This document shows positions 16,859-29,404 of a stretch of 43,452 nt of DNA, piece after piece (the first letter of the stretch is position 1; each line of letters opens with the position of its first letter). The notes below the pieces were generated by a model. The model did not search any database. It had not been told where the DNA came from and saw nothing but the letters and a program-made list of their open reading frames with translations. A program made the translations under genes and the position numbers. Origin of the DNA: Sphingobium sp. (lineage in GTDB: Bacteria; Pseudomonadota; Alphaproteobacteria; Sphingomonadales; Sphingomonadaceae); contig JAGNYO010000017.1 in assembly GCA_017984895.1 (NCBI GenBank), positions 1 through 43,452 on the forward strand. The letters run 5' to 3'.

Positions 16859-17629
16859 ATGGATCGCACGGACAAAATCGGGCTGGGCGTGGCGGGAGCG
16901 GGGCACGTGTTGCTGTTCGCCGCGCTTTCTGCGCACTGGCTGACGGCCGATCCGCTGAAGCTCGATAATGAACCGATCGAGATCAGCATCGCGGATGACA
17001 TGGCGCTGCGCTCCGCCGCGCCGAAGATCGCCGATGCGCCGCCGCCGCCTTCTGGCGCGCAAGAGGCGGCTGCCCAGCCAGACGACACCCCGCCCGCTCC
17101 CGCCGCGCGGGACGCCGCGCCCGAGCCGCTGCCTGTTCCCACCCCCACGCCAGTGACCGCGCCGCGCCAGCCCGCGAAGCCCGCCACACCCACCGCGCCG
17201 CCTAAGCCCAAAGGAAGCGGCCTCAAGCTCGATACGAGCGACTGGATGAAGCCCTCCGCCGGCGCGAACCCGCAGGCCAAACCAAGCGACGGCGCCCCTG
17301 CCTCCAGCATCGGCCCGGCCCAGCAAAGCGCGCTTGCCGCCGAGATCCGCCGCCAGATCAAGCCCTTTTGGAAAGCACCCACCGGCGCGGATGCCGACCT
17401 GTTGCGCACCACGCTGTCCGTCCGCCTCGCGCGGGATGGTGCGCTCGTCGGTGATCCGCAAGTGGTGAGCACCTCCGGCCAGACGGCGAGCAACCGGGGC
17501 CAGGTGCGGCTGCATCAGGAGCAGGCGATCCGTGCGGTGCGCCTCGCCGCCCCTTTCCAACTGCCAGCAGACCTCTATGATGGCTGGAAGTCGCTTAGTG
17601 TCACCGTCGACAGGAAATTATCGCAATGA
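16859..17629 (+). CDS. tolA: TolA-like periplasm-spanning protein (TonB C-terminal type)
   Basis: 256-aa Tol-Pal component linking TolQR to TolB-Pal. It has one N-terminal membrane anchor (IGLGVAGAGHVLLFAALSAH, about residues 8-28), then a long Pro/Ala-rich spacer (about 60-118), and a C-terminal domain from LAAEIRRQIKPFWKAPTGAD through VRLARDGALVGDPQVVSTSG typical of TolA/TonB-C proteins. It is shorter than enterobacterial TolA and has a Pro-rich rather than Ala-Lys-Glu helical spacer, as is usual in alphaproteobacteria. It starts 17 nt after tolR and overlaps tolB by 4 nt. Confidence 0.9.
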   Translation: MDRTDKIGLGVAGAGHVLLFAALSAHWLTADPLKLDNEPIEISIADDMALRSAAPKIADAPPPPSGAQEAAAQPDDTPPAPAARDAAPEPLPVPTPTPVTAPRQPAKPATPTAPPKPKGSGLKLDTSDWMKPSAGANPQAKPSDGAPASSIGPAQQSALAAEIRRQIKPFWKAPTGADADLLRTTLSVRLARDGALVGDPQVVSTSGQTASNRGQVRLHQEQAIRAVRLAAPFQLPADLYDGWKSLSVTVDRKLSQ

Positions 17630-18948
17630 CCCGTTTTGCTCCGCTTGCTGTGCTTATCGCGATGCTATGCGCCGCACCTGCCGCCGCGCAGCTTTCGGTA
17701 GACGTGACGGACGACAGCGGTTCCGCATCGCTCAAAATCGCGGTGCCCGCGCTGCCCCCCGGCCAGAGCGTGACGACGCCTGCCGGCACGACTGACGAGC
17801 TGGGCGTTAAAATCGCGCAGGTGATCGCGGATGACCTGCGCCACTCCGGCCTGTTTGCACCTACCGGGCCGGAAGGCACCCGCACCATCGCGATGGCCGA
17901 GGTCATGGCCCCGAACTACGCCTCCTGGGGGGGCTATGAGGCGCTGGTGCAGGGCTTCGTCCGCTCGGCGGGAGGCGAGAGCGACATCACAGTGGGCTGC
18001 TATCTATATGATACAGCTTTGAAATCGGAACTGACGCGCCAGGGCTATGTCGTCGCACCACGAGACTGGCGCCGTGCCGCGCACAAATGCGCCGACGCGA
18101 TCTATGCGCGCCTCTCCGGCGAAAGCCCGTTCTTCGATAGCCGCATCGCCTATATCGCTGAGAGTGGGCCGAAGGAGCGCCGGGTCAAGCGCCTCGCGAT
18201 CATGGATTCGGACGGCGCGAACCATCGCTTCATCACCAACGGGCAGGCGATCGCGCTCACCCCGCGCTTTTCGCCCGATTACGGCTCGCTGGTCTATGTC
18301 AGCTATGTGCAGGGCCGGGTGCGCATCTTCGTTTATGACATCGGCACCGGCAAGCAGCGGCTGGTGACGGAAAGCACCAACCCCACCTTCGCGCCCCGCT
18401 GGTCGCCCGACGGGCGAAGCATCCTGTTTTCGATGGCGATCGCCGGAAATACGGACATCTACCGTGTCCCCGCCAGCGGCGGTGTGCCGGTGCGGCTCAC
18501 CACTTCGCCGGGCATTGACGTGGGGGGCAGCTATGCGCCCGACGGCACCAAAATCGTGTTCGAGAGCGACCGTTCCGGCAGCCAGCAAATCTATGTGATG
18601 AACGCCGATGGCTCCGGCCAGCAGCGCATCAGCCACGGCGGCGGGCGCTACGCCACGCCGGAATGGTCGCCGCGCGGAGACTTGATCGCCTTCACCAAGA
18701 TCGCGGGAGATTTCAACATCGCGGTGTTGACGCCCGATGGCGGCAACGAGCGCATTCTCACACGCGGCTGGCAAGATGAAGCGCCCACATGGTCCCCCAA
18801 TGGCCGGGTGCTGCAATTCTTCCGCACCAGCCAGGGCAGCTCCGGCGTGTCTCAGGTGTGGCAGGTGGACCTTACCGGCGTCAACGAACGGCGCATCCCG
18901 ACCCCACTGAGCGGATCCGACCCGGCCTGGGGACCGCTCCTGCCATGA
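17626..18948 (+). CDS. tolB: Tol-Pal system beta-propeller protein TolB
   Basis: Periplasmic 440-aa protein that exchanges between Pal and TolA. A cleavable signal peptide ends at PAAA|Q (residue 21). The N-terminal domain carries IAQVIADDLRHSGLF and GYEALVQGFV. The six-bladed propeller is seen as five PD40-type repeats (PRFSPDYGSLVYVS, PRWSPDGRSILFSM, GSYAPDGTKIVFES, PEWSPRGDLIAFTK, PTWSPNGRVLQFFR). The ATG overlaps the tolA stop by 4 nt. Confidence 0.97.
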   Translation: MTRFAPLAVLIAMLCAAPAAAQLSVDVTDDSGSASLKIAVPALPPGQSVTTPAGTTDELGVKIAQVIADDLRHSGLFAPTGPEGTRTIAMAEVMAPNYASWGGYEALVQGFVRSAGGESDITVGCYLYDTALKSELTRQGYVVAPRDWRRAAHKCADAIYARLSGESPFFDSRIAYIAESGPKERRVKRLAIMDSDGANHRFITNGQAIALTPRFSPDYGSLVYVSYVQGRVRIFVYDIGTGKQRLVTESTNPTFAPRWSPDGRSILFSMAIAGNTDIYRVPASGGVPVRLTTSPGIDVGGSYAPDGTKIVFESDRSGSQQIYVMNADGSGQQRISHGGGRYATPEWSPRGDLIAFTKIAGDFNIAVLTPDGGNERILTRGWQDEAPTWSPNGRVLQFFRTSQGSSGVSQVWQVDLTGVNERRIPTPLSGSDPAWGPLLP

Positions 18949-18995
18949 ACCCGTTACGCATTATCCCTCATCCCCATGCCACAAGGAGAAAATCT

Positions 18996-19514
18996 ATGGC
19001 TCCCCTCACTCGCACACTGCTGACTGCTTCCGCCCTCGTCGTCCTCGCCGCCTGCGCGAAGAAAGCGCCGGAGGAGCTGCCTCCCGCGCCGGTCGAAACC
19101 GCGCGTCCATCAGATGCGACCCCCGCCGCCGCCACGCCCGCCGGGCCGGTAAAGGGCAGCCAGGAGGATTTCCTCGCCAGCGTCGCGGCGGACAAAATCT
19201 ATTTCGATACCGACAAATATGATGTCGACGCGGCCGATCAGGATGTCCTGCGCAGCCAGGCGCAATGGCTCGCCGCCAATGCGGGCGTGAAGGTGACGGT
19301 CGAGGGCCATGCCGACGAACGCGGCACGCGGGACTATAACCTCGCGCTGGGCGAGCGCCGCGCCAACGCCGCAAAGAATTATCTCGCCTCGCTGGGTGTG
19401 GATTCCGCGCGCATCACCACCATCAGCTTGGGCAAGGAACGCCCCGCAGCCCTGGGGTCCGACGAAAGCGCCTGGGCGCAAAACCGCCGCGCCGTGACTG
19501 TGACGGTGCAGTGA
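18996..19514 (+). CDS. pal: Peptidoglycan-associated lipoprotein Pal
   Basis: Outer-membrane lipoprotein of 172 aa that binds peptidoglycan and TolB. The signal peptide and lipobox LVVLAAC place the lipidated Cys at residue 20. A Pro/Ala-rich linker follows, then the OmpA-like domain with IYFDTDKYDVDAADQDVL and the peptidoglycan (diaminopimelate) binding stretch VEGHADERGTRDYNLALGER. The ATG has AAGGAG seven bases upstream. The cpoB/ybgF gene that often follows pal is absent; an AT-richer orphan gene follows instead. Confidence 0.96.
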   Translation: MAPLTRTLLTASALVVLAACAKKAPEELPPAPVETARPSDATPAAATPAGPVKGSQEDFLASVAADKIYFDTDKYDVDAADQDVLRSQAQWLAANAGVKVTVEGHADERGTRDYNLALGERRANAAKNYLASLGVDSARITTISLGKERPAALGSDESAWAQNRRAVTVTVQ

Positions 19515-19614
19515 GGGGGTGAAGTCAACCTTCGTTTTGGCAGTGCGACAGGTCGAGAAACTTGCTATCCCGATTGGATAAATTGTTCTTGTTGCGTGTC
19601 CGCGATAGTTGGTT

Positions 19615-19629
19615 AGATCTTAAAGATCT
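19615..19629. promoter_or_regulatory. Perfect 7-1-7 palindrome upstream of the orphan gene
   Basis: AGATCTTAAAGATCT, a perfect dyad around a single central base, located 21 bp before the ATG at 19651 in an AT-richer leader. It looks like an operator for a dimeric repressor, or a small leader hairpin. No regulator gene is adjacent. Confidence 0.5.
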
Positions 19630-19650
19630 GCCGTAATTCTTGGGGGCATA

Positions 19651-20472
19651 ATGAAAATTGGGACGCTCTCGTTCGAGGTAAGAGGAAACCACCTCAGCTT
19701 CAAGATCTCGTCCTCAAAGCGCGCCAAGATCATCAAACAGATCGTCGATAGCAGGGGACCAGAACTGCTCGTTTGTGCTGGTCATGCCTTGGCGAATGAC
19801 AAGGAAGTCATGGCGGTGGCAGAGGCATTGTCAGCATCTCGATCAAATACCGAAATCGTTTTAGAAGCTCAGGAAACCAGTCAACGCAATCTGTCCGATG
19901 TTATGGATGTAGAACCATCTTGTCACGGCATGTTTCTCTTAAGGGCGGGCTTCGAGCCTACTCCTTTAGGTCGTCAGTGGTTTGGGGCAGCTCGCGAACT
20001 GAGCAGGCATAGAGCCGCATACGTCGCGAACCTGGCACAAAAGTCAGTGAAAACTAGTTTTGGAAACCTGTTCGCTATCTGCTGCGGAGAAATTAACCTA
20101 CTCAAAGGGAGTAACGAGGCCAAAAAAAGGGACTGTCCGGAGTGCGTTTCGCTCGAGATTAATGAGGCGGCAGGCGCTATTGCGATGGCACATATCATCG
20201 TCAATCCTACACACGATAAAATGGCTCGCCCTGCTTTGGTGGATAACAAGCGGAAATGGCTTTCCATGCAGGCACAAAAGCCGGGCATCTGTATCTCGGT
20301 GTCCAACTGGAATTCAGAAAAACAGAGCAGTAATCACGGACGCGTAATGCGCCAGCGTAAGGAGGATGCTGAACTCCATGCTGTTTATGTGTCAGGTAAG
20401 GTGCAGAGTCCTGAGCGCTCCTATGATCAGGAAACTGAATTTGAATATCGCGAGTGGCAGACTCCTTACTGA
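19651..20472 (+). CDS. Hypothetical protein, AT-richer orphan after pal
   Basis: Unrecognised 273-aa soluble protein. Codon use is clearly less GC-rich than in the tol genes before it and the GST gene after it, which points to horizontal acquisition. Visible features: N-terminal ELLVCAGHALANDKEVMAVA, a central FAICCGEINLLKG with adjacent cysteines, AAGAIAMAHIIVNPTHDKMA, ICISVSNWN, and a charged C-terminus. The order of a Cys in a GEIN context and a following NPTHD-like motif is loosely reminiscent of carbon-nitrogen hydrolases (nitrilase fold), but I cannot place the Glu-Lys-Cys triad, so this is only a suggestion. The ATG follows GGGGG four bases upstream. No partner gene lies beside it. Confidence 0.75.
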   Translation: MKIGTLSFEVRGNHLSFKISSSKRAKIIKQIVDSRGPELLVCAGHALANDKEVMAVAEALSASRSNTEIVLEAQETSQRNLSDVMDVEPSCHGMFLLRAGFEPTPLGRQWFGAARELSRHRAAYVANLAQKSVKTSFGNLFAICCGEINLLKGSNEAKKRDCPECVSLEINEAAGAIAMAHIIVNPTHDKMARPALVDNKRKWLSMQAQKPGICISVSNWNSEKQSSNHGRVMRQRKEDAELHAVYVSGKVQSPERSYDQETEFEYREWQTPY

Positions 20473-20618
20473 CCCATCACAATTCTTTCACACCTCATCG
20501 CCACGAGCGAGGGCGAACGGGCGGACTGGTTCCATGTCCTCCCAGCCTGCTGATGCCGCCTGTCGCTTTTTGCGATTAGGCTCTGGCGTCGTGGGTGTGA
20601 TCCGCTAGATAAGGCGGC

Positions 20619-21290
20619 ATGTGGCGTCTTTATCAATTTCCCCTGTGTCCCTTTTCCCGCAAGGTCCGCCTCCAGCTCGCCGAGAAGGGCGTGGCCTATG
20701 ATCTGGTGCGCGAGCTGCCGTGGGAGGGGCAGGATGCCTTTCTCGATCTGAACCCCGCCGGCACCACGCCGGTGATGGTCGATGACGACAAAGGCGCGGT
20801 GCTGATCGACAGCCAGGCGATCTGCGAATATTTCGAGGAAACCACCGAGAAGATGCCGCTCATCAGCGGCAGCCCCACCGGACGGGCGGAGATAAGGCGG
20901 CTCACCGCATGGATCGACCAGATTTTCTATCGCGATGTGGTGGCGCCCCTGCTGGAAGAGCGGATGAAGAAGCGGCTCGTCCACCGCGCGCCGCCCGATG
21001 GCGGCAAGCTGCGCGAGGCGATGCGCAGTGCCAACACCCACATGGATTATATGGATTATCTGCTCGATCACCGGAGCTGGCTGGCCGGAGGAACGATGAG
21101 CCTTGCGGATATCACGGCGGCGGCGCACATTTCGGTCGCGGATTATCTGGGCGGCATTGACTGGGCCGGGCACGAGCCGGTGAAGCGCTGGTATGCGGGC
21201 TTCAAGTCGCGTCCGTCCTTCCGGCCGCTGCTGTCCGAGCGGATGGAGGTGATCGCGCCGCCATCCTATTACGACAAGCCGGACTTCTAG
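20619..21290 (+). CDS. fzlA: Glutathione S-transferase-like protein, probable FzlA homologue
   Basis: GST-fold protein of 223 aa. The thioredoxin-like N-terminal domain starts MWRLYQFPLCPFSRKVRLQL, with LNPAGTTPVMV and DSQAICEYFEE, then an all-helical C-terminal domain (SLADITAAAHISVADYLGGI). In Caulobacter the similar protein FzlA binds FtsZ and is needed for constriction. The closing PPSYYDKPDF resembles the conserved C-terminal tail of alphaproteobacterial FzlA proteins, which supports that identity over a catalytic GST. AAGG lies four bases upstream of the ATG. It is a separate unit between the orphan gene and prfC. Confidence 0.78.
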   Translation: MWRLYQFPLCPFSRKVRLQLAEKGVAYDLVRELPWEGQDAFLDLNPAGTTPVMVDDDKGAVLIDSQAICEYFEETTEKMPLISGSPTGRAEIRRLTAWIDQIFYRDVVAPLLEERMKKRLVHRAPPDGGKLREAMRSANTHMDYMDYLLDHRSWLAGGTMSLADITAAAHISVADYLGGIDWAGHEPVKRWYAGFKSRPSFRPLLSERMEVIAPPSYYDKPDF

Positions 21291-21368
21291 CGCGGATCGG
21301 CCACTCGGCGCTGGGCAGGCGGAGTGCGGCCCGCATAATTCCGTTGATAAACCGGGCGTCTACCCTCT

Positions 21369-22961
<1,593 letters not shown>

Positions 22962-23047
22962 GCATGGCGCGTTACGATGGTTGACCCAGATCATTGCGCC
23001 GCGCCCTTTTCACTCTATCGTTGCGACAGAGGAAAAGGAGACGCGTA

Positions 23048-23242
23048 ATGTTCAGCACCAATGTCGGGGGTATTGACCGCATCCTGCGGATCGCTGTGGG
23101 GCTACTGCTGATCGCGCTGGCGATTACCGGCAAGCTGGTGCCGTGGGGCTGGATCGGGCTCGTGCCGCTGCTCACCGGGATCTTCAGCACCTGCCCGCTC
23201 TATAGCCTGATTGGCATCAATAGCTGCCCGCGCCGGAGATAG
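23048..23242 (+). CDS. DUF2892 small membrane protein
   Basis: 64-aa protein of the YgaP-membrane-domain-like DUF2892 family. It has NVGGIDRILRIAVGLLLIAL, two membrane segments, and the family ending LLTGIFSTCPLYSLIGINSC with two cysteines. AAGGAG lies seven bases before the ATG at 23048. Some relatives bind or transfer sulfane sulfur together with a rhodanese, but no rhodanese gene is here. Confidence 0.9.
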   Translation: MFSTNVGGIDRILRIAVGLLLIALAITGKLVPWGWIGLVPLLTGIFSTCPLYSLIGINSCPRRR

Positions 23243-23246
23243 GCGC

Positions 23247-23507
23247 TCAGGCGGACCTGGCGCGCATCCTGCCGCGCAGGATGCGCAAAAGCGCCCACGC
23301 AGCCACAGCGGCCCATATGCCGTTGAGGGTCATGGTCGCCCAAGTGTGATGCATGCCGGTATAGACGATGAAACCGCTGGCACCCACCAGATTGACGAGT
23401 TGATACAGCCAGCTCCGCCGGTCAAGCCAGCCGCTTGAATTGGCGACATATCCGGCGAGGATCAGCACCGCGCTGCTCCAGCCTATCGTTTCGATCACGA
23501 CCGCCAT
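23247..23507 (-). CDS. Small hypothetical membrane protein (CBU_0592-like)
   Basis: 86-aa protein with three closely packed hydrophobic segments: TIGWSSAVLILAGYVANSSG, SWLYQLVNLVGASGFIVYTG and TLNGIWAAVAAWALLRIL, ending in a basic tail. The pattern and length resemble the CBU_0592 family of uncharacterised membrane proteins. The ATG at 23507 lies five bases after AAGGGA. It is convergent with the DUF2892 gene and on the same strand as acnA, from which a terminator separates it. Confidence 0.75.
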   Translation of the reverse strand: MAVVIETIGWSSAVLILAGYVANSSGWLDRRSWLYQLVNLVGASGFIVYTGMHHTWATMTLNGIWAAVAAWALLRILRGRMRARSA

Positions 23508-23530
23508 CGCATTCCCTTCACACACACGCA

Positions 23531-23564
23531 AAAGGGAAAGGCACGCACTCCGCGCGCCTTTCCC
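23531..23564 (-). terminator. Rho-independent terminator after acnA
   Basis: On the minus strand a 9-bp stem GGGAAAGGC / GCCTTTCCC with a 13-nt loop is followed by TTTT. It lies 27 nt past the acnA stop and immediately before the small membrane-protein gene. Confidence 0.75.
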
Positions 23565-23590
23565 CCTTTCTCTCCGCTCAGATCAAGCGA

Positions 23591-26263
<2,673 letters not shown>

Positions 26264-26595
26264 TGCGTGTTTCTCCATCGCAAAAGTGCCTGGGCCGGGC
26301 CGGATGGGGAGGATGGATGGAGTGACCGGCCAGGGGCAACTGCCGCTCGATGCGGCCTCGCCCGAATCCGTGTCGCCCCGCCCATCAACCGGCGGTCAAA
26401 GCAGGTTAACCCAATGCCGCAGCGCAATAGCGGATAGAGGCCAAGAGTCAACGCGCGGCAGCGCTGTCCCACTATAGTCGCATAGTTAATTTTATATTCC
26501 ACCCCGCGCCCGTAGCGATGCCAAACAAAACCGGGCCGCCGCAGCGACCCGGTCCTGTGCATGAAATAGGAAAAGCCGGGGGTGCAGCCCCGCAT
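26264..26595. other. 332-nt intergenic region between scoB and acnA
   Basis: Non-coding gap. The scoB-proximal end holds a terminator (26525-26553) and a second small GC hairpin near 26575-26594 (GGGG-TGCA-CCCC type). The AT-rich stretch at about 26471-26500 (ACTATAGTCGCATAGTTAAT and TTTATATTCC) is the likely acnA promoter zone. I see no convincing small ORF. Confidence 0.6.
26525..26553 (-). terminator. Rho-independent terminator after scoAB
   Basis: On the minus strand, ACCGGG and CCCGGT enclose a 12-nt loop and are followed by TTTTGTTTGG. It lies 42 nt past the scoB stop. Confidence 0.7.
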
Positions 26596-27255
26596 TCACC
26601 CTATATAATGCGCAGTGGTATTCGCCCTGACATCTTCGGCAGTAACGCCGGGCGCCATCTCGACGAGCTGGAACGGGCTGTCATGATCCGGCCTGACAAA
26701 CACCGCGAGATCGGTGATGACCATGTCCACCACATTCTTGCCGGTGAGCGGCAGGGTGCAGGCGGGGATGAGCTTGGGGCTGCCATCCTTGGCGCAATGC
26801 TCCATCACGACGATGATCTTCTTCACACCCGCGACGAGATCCATCGCGCCGCCCATGCCCTTGATCATCTTGCCGGGGATCATCCAGTTGGCGATGTCGC
26901 CGCCTTCGGAAATCTCCATCGCGCCGAGCACGGTCAGGTCGATATGGCCGCCGCGGATCATCGCGAAGCTCTGCGCGCTATCGAAATAGGCGGAATGGGG
27001 CAGCTCGCTGATCGTCTGCTTGCCCGCGTTGATGAGGTCCGCGTCCACCGCGTCGTCATAGGGGAAGGGGCCGATGCCGAGCATACCGTTTTCCGATTGC
27101 AGCGTCACCGTCATGCCCTCAGGCACATGGTTCGCCACCAATGTGGGGATACCGATGCCGAGGTTGACGTAAAAGCCATCCTGCAATTCCTGGGCTGCGC
27201 GGGCGGCCATCTGGTCGCGGGTCCAGCCCTTGGTCAGGCCATCATGCGTGGTCAT
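26596..27255 (-). CDS. scoB: Succinyl-CoA:3-ketoacid CoA-transferase subunit B
   Basis: Beta subunit of the CoA-transferase that activates acetoacetate using succinyl-CoA, 219 aa. The catalytic glutamate is Glu55 in [14 protein letters not shown]. The family block [20 protein letters not shown] precedes it, and [20 protein letters not shown] follows. The scoA stop lies one base upstream of its ATG, so the two are an operon. It would feed acetoacetate from PHA breakdown or ketone use into acetoacetyl-CoA. Confidence 0.96.
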   Translation of the reverse strand: MTTHDGLTKGWTRDQMAARAAQELQDGFYVNLGIGIPTLVANHVPEGMTVTLQSENGMLGIGPFPYDDAVDADLINAGKQTISELPHSAYFDSAQSFAMIRGGHIDLTVLGAMEISEGGDIANWMIPGKMIKGMGGAMDLVAGVKKIIVVMEHCAKDGSPKLIPACTLPLTGKNVVDMVITDLAVFVRPDHDSPFQLVEMAPGVTAEDVRANTTAHYIG

Positions 27256-27256
27256 C

Positions 27257-27967
27257 TTATGCGGCCTCCCGGCTACGTGTGGTGCGGAACTCGATCTTCT
27301 TGTCGTAAGGCGCGCCCACGATCATGCGCTGGACATAGACGCCAGGCAGGTGGATCGCGTCGGGGTCGAGGCTGCCTGCCGGCACGATTTCCTCCACCTC
27401 CACCACGCAGATCTTCCCGCAGGTCGCGGCCGGCACATTGAAGTTGCGCGCGGTCTTGCGGAACACGACATTGCCCGTCTCATCCGCCTTCCACGCCTTG
27501 ACCAGCGACAGATCGGCAAAAATGCCGCGCTCAAGAATATACTCCTGCCCGTCGAAGATCTTCGCTTCCTTGCCTTCCGCCACCAGCGTGCCGACGCCGG
27601 TTTTGGTATAAAAGCCGGGGATGCCCGCGCCTCCGGCCCGCATCCGCTCCGCCAGCGTGCCCTGGGGAGAGAACTCTACTTCCAGCTCGCCGGAAAGATA
27701 CTGGCGCTCGAACTCCTTGTTCTCGCCGACATAGGAAGAGATCATCTTCCTCACCTGCCGGGTGCGCAGCAGCTTGCCGATGCCCTCGTTGTCGATCCCC
27801 GCATTATTGCTGGCGAAGGTGAGGCCGGTGACACCGCTGTCGCGCACCGCATCGAGCAGGCGCTCGGGAACGCCGCACAGGCCGAAGCCGCCGCAGGCGA
27901 TCAGCAGATCGTTGCCGAGCAGCCCGTCGAGCGCCGCCTTGGCATCAGCATAAAGTTTCTGTGACAT
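27257..27967 (-). CDS. scoA: Succinyl-CoA:3-ketoacid CoA-transferase subunit A
   Basis: Alpha subunit, 236 aa. It has [20 protein letters not shown] and [20 protein letters not shown] near the N-terminus, and [20 protein letters not shown], all typical of ScoA/AtoD-type subunits. The ATG at 27967 has AAAAGGA five bases upstream; the frame extends to 28018 without a better signal. It is divergent from a LysR-type regulator across 86 nt, which contains a T-N11-A dyad. Confidence 0.96.
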   Translation of the reverse strand: MSQKLYADAKAALDGLLGNDLLIACGGFGLCGVPERLLDAVRDSGVTGLTFASNNAGIDNEGIGKLLRTRQVRKMISSYVGENKEFERQYLSGELEVEFSPQGTLAERMRAGGAGIPGFYTKTGVGTLVAEGKEAKIFDGQEYILERGIFADLSLVKAWKADETGNVVFRKTARNFNVPAATCGKICVVEVEEIVPAGSLDPDAIHLPGVYVQRMIVGAPYDKKIEFRTTRSREAA

Positions 27968-28013
27968 TGCTGTCCTTTTCGCAAATGAGGGGCCTTGATA
28001 AACGGCGTAACTC

Positions 28014-28028
28014 ATCATTACTAATGAT
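28014..28028. promoter_or_regulatory. LysR-type operator between scoA and the regulator gene
   Basis: ATCATTACTAATGAT is a perfect 7-1-7 dyad containing a T-N11-A core (28015-28027), the classic LysR-family site. It lies 47 bp upstream of the scoA start and 26 bp upstream of the LysR start, where it could serve both activation of scoAB and autoregulation. An AT-rich promoter-like stretch follows (TTGTTTTTTATGATATCAAT). Confidence 0.65.
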
Positions 28029-28053
28029 TTGTTTTTTATGATATCAATAAACG

Positions 28054-29013
28054 ATGTCTATCAATAGAATCGCATTCTATCATATCGAAACGCTGCTGTG
28101 GATAGCGCGTTTGGGCACGTTTGGCGCTGCGGCGGAACGGCTCAAGACCAGCCAGCCCGCCATATCCGCGCGGGTGCGCGAGCTGGAGGCGCATCTGGGC
28201 GCGGCATTGTTCCGGCGAGAGGGCCGGGCGATGACCCTGACCCCTGCGGGCCGGCGGCTGGTGCGCGAGAGCGAGCCGTTGATGGCGCGGCTACAGGGCA
28301 TCATGCAGAATGCGGGCGCCAGCGCGGAATCCTCCGGCATCATCCGCATTGGCGCGGGCGAAATCGCCGCCGCGAGCTGCCTGCCCGGCTTTGTGGCGGA
28401 TTTGCAGCGGGATCTACCCAATGTCTCGCTGGAGATCGAGCTTGCGCTCACCGCCGACCTGATCCAGCAGATGCTGACCGGCCGTGCCGATCTGGTGTTC
28501 GGGGCGGGGCGGATCGCGCATCCGGCGCTCCGCACCAGTCCTATCGGCACCGTCGATCTGCTGCTGCTCGCCAGTCCCGATACGGTGGCAGAGATCGCGG
28601 CGGGCGCCCGCGTCGATGCGTTTCCGATCTGGTCGCTCTCCAGCCACTCGCCGCTCTATCAGATCATGAGGGCCGCACTCGCCCTTTCGGGCATGGCGGC
28701 GCGCCCGGTCAACCTGTGCAACAATGCCCGCACGATGATCGACATCGTCATGGCGGGCAACGCGATCGGCGTGTTTCCGCACTCTATGGTGCGGCAGCAA
28801 CTCGATGAGGGCAGGCTGGCGCATGTGTCCGGCGCGCAGCCGCTTCCCTCGGTCGAATTCCAGGTGGCGATCCGGGCGGCGGAGACGGACCCCCTGATCT
28901 TGCGCATATTCGAACGGGCCGAGAAACTCGATGTGCGCGACATGCCGGTTCCCGGAAATGCCTCACAAGCCCATAGCAAGAGGGCCGCCCCATCGGGACG
29001 GCCCTCGCAATAA
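28054..29013 (+). CDS. LysR family transcriptional regulator, probable scoAB regulator
   Basis: 319-aa regulator. The winged helix-turn-helix is at residues 8-66 (FYHIETLLWIARLGTFGAAA, AERLKTSQPAISARVRELEA, LGAALFRREGRAMTLTPAGR), followed by the linker helix and a periplasmic-binding-like effector domain. The divergent arrangement with scoAB and the intervening T-N11-A dyad make scoAB the probable target. The ligand is unknown. The last codons (RAAPSGRPSQ) are encoded by a strong hairpin that also ends the facing CsbD-like gene. Confidence 0.92.
   Translation: MSINRIAFYHIETLLWIARLGTFGAAAERLKTSQPAISARVRELEAHLGAALFRREGRAMTLTPAGRRLVRESEPLMARLQGIMQNAGASAESSGIIRIGAGEIAAASCLPGFVADLQRDLPNVSLEIELALTADLIQQMLTGRADLVFGAGRIAHPALRTSPIGTVDLLLLASPDTVAEIAAGARVDAFPIWSLSSHSPLYQIMRAALALSGMAARPVNLCNNARTMIDIVMAGNAIGVFPHSMVRQQLDEGRLAHVSGAQPLPSVEFQVAIRAAETDPLILRIFERAEKLDVRDMPVPGNASQAHSKRAAPSGRPSQ
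28980..29006. terminator. Hairpin shared by converging LysR and CsbD-like genes
   Basis: A 12-bp stem with one mismatch and a 3-nt loop (GAGGGCCGCCCC-ATC-GGGACGGCCCTC). It is inside the last codons of the LysR gene and 25 nt past the CsbD-like stop. The T-run is weak on both sides, so termination strength is uncertain, but the position fits a bidirectional terminator. Confidence 0.6.
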
Positions 29014-29031
29014 TGGCTGGAAACGCAGGCT

Positions 29032-29202
29032 TCAGACCTTGTTGCCCATCGCGCCCTTGACACTGCCGGCAGCCTTTTGGGCCTTACCCTTCAGCTCCTG
29101 CGCGGCGCCTTTATCGCGCGTATTGGGGTTGCCGCTCTGCTGTTTCGCTTTGCCCACAGCCTCATTGGCTGCGCCTTTGGCCTTGTCGATCATCTCACCC
29201 AT
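29032..29202 (-). CDS. CsbD family protein (UPF0337, stress-related)
   Basis: 56-aa hydrophilic protein with the CsbD pattern: [56 protein letters not shown]. Relatives are induced by general stress in bacteria, and the molecular role is unknown. The ATG at 29202 has AAGGAG seven bases upstream; upstream codons to 29229 lack a signal. It is a single-gene unit facing the LysR gene. Confidence 0.92.
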   Translation of the reverse strand: MGEMIDKAKGAANEAVGKAKQQSGNPNTRDKGAAQELKGKAQKAAGSVKGAMGNKV

Positions 29203-29404
29203 CGCTCTTCTCCTTCGGTTGGGGAACATATGGAAAACACGCTATATTCCCCCAAAGTTCCGGCGTTTGCGATCAGCGGTTGGTCGAAATCGCGCATGGT
29301 GCGCTCAACCCTAGACCTTGCGGCAAAACCGCCATATCTAGGGGAGGATAGAAAGAACTGGGCATGCGCCGCCATCTGGACTACCGGCGCTCAGGGGGAC
29401 GAAT

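Noticed and set aside
28054-29013. LysR gene as a regulator of the downstream aroQ-accBC genes
   Set aside because: It is separated from them by a convergent CsbD-like gene and a hairpin, whereas scoAB is directly divergent with a LysR-type dyad between.
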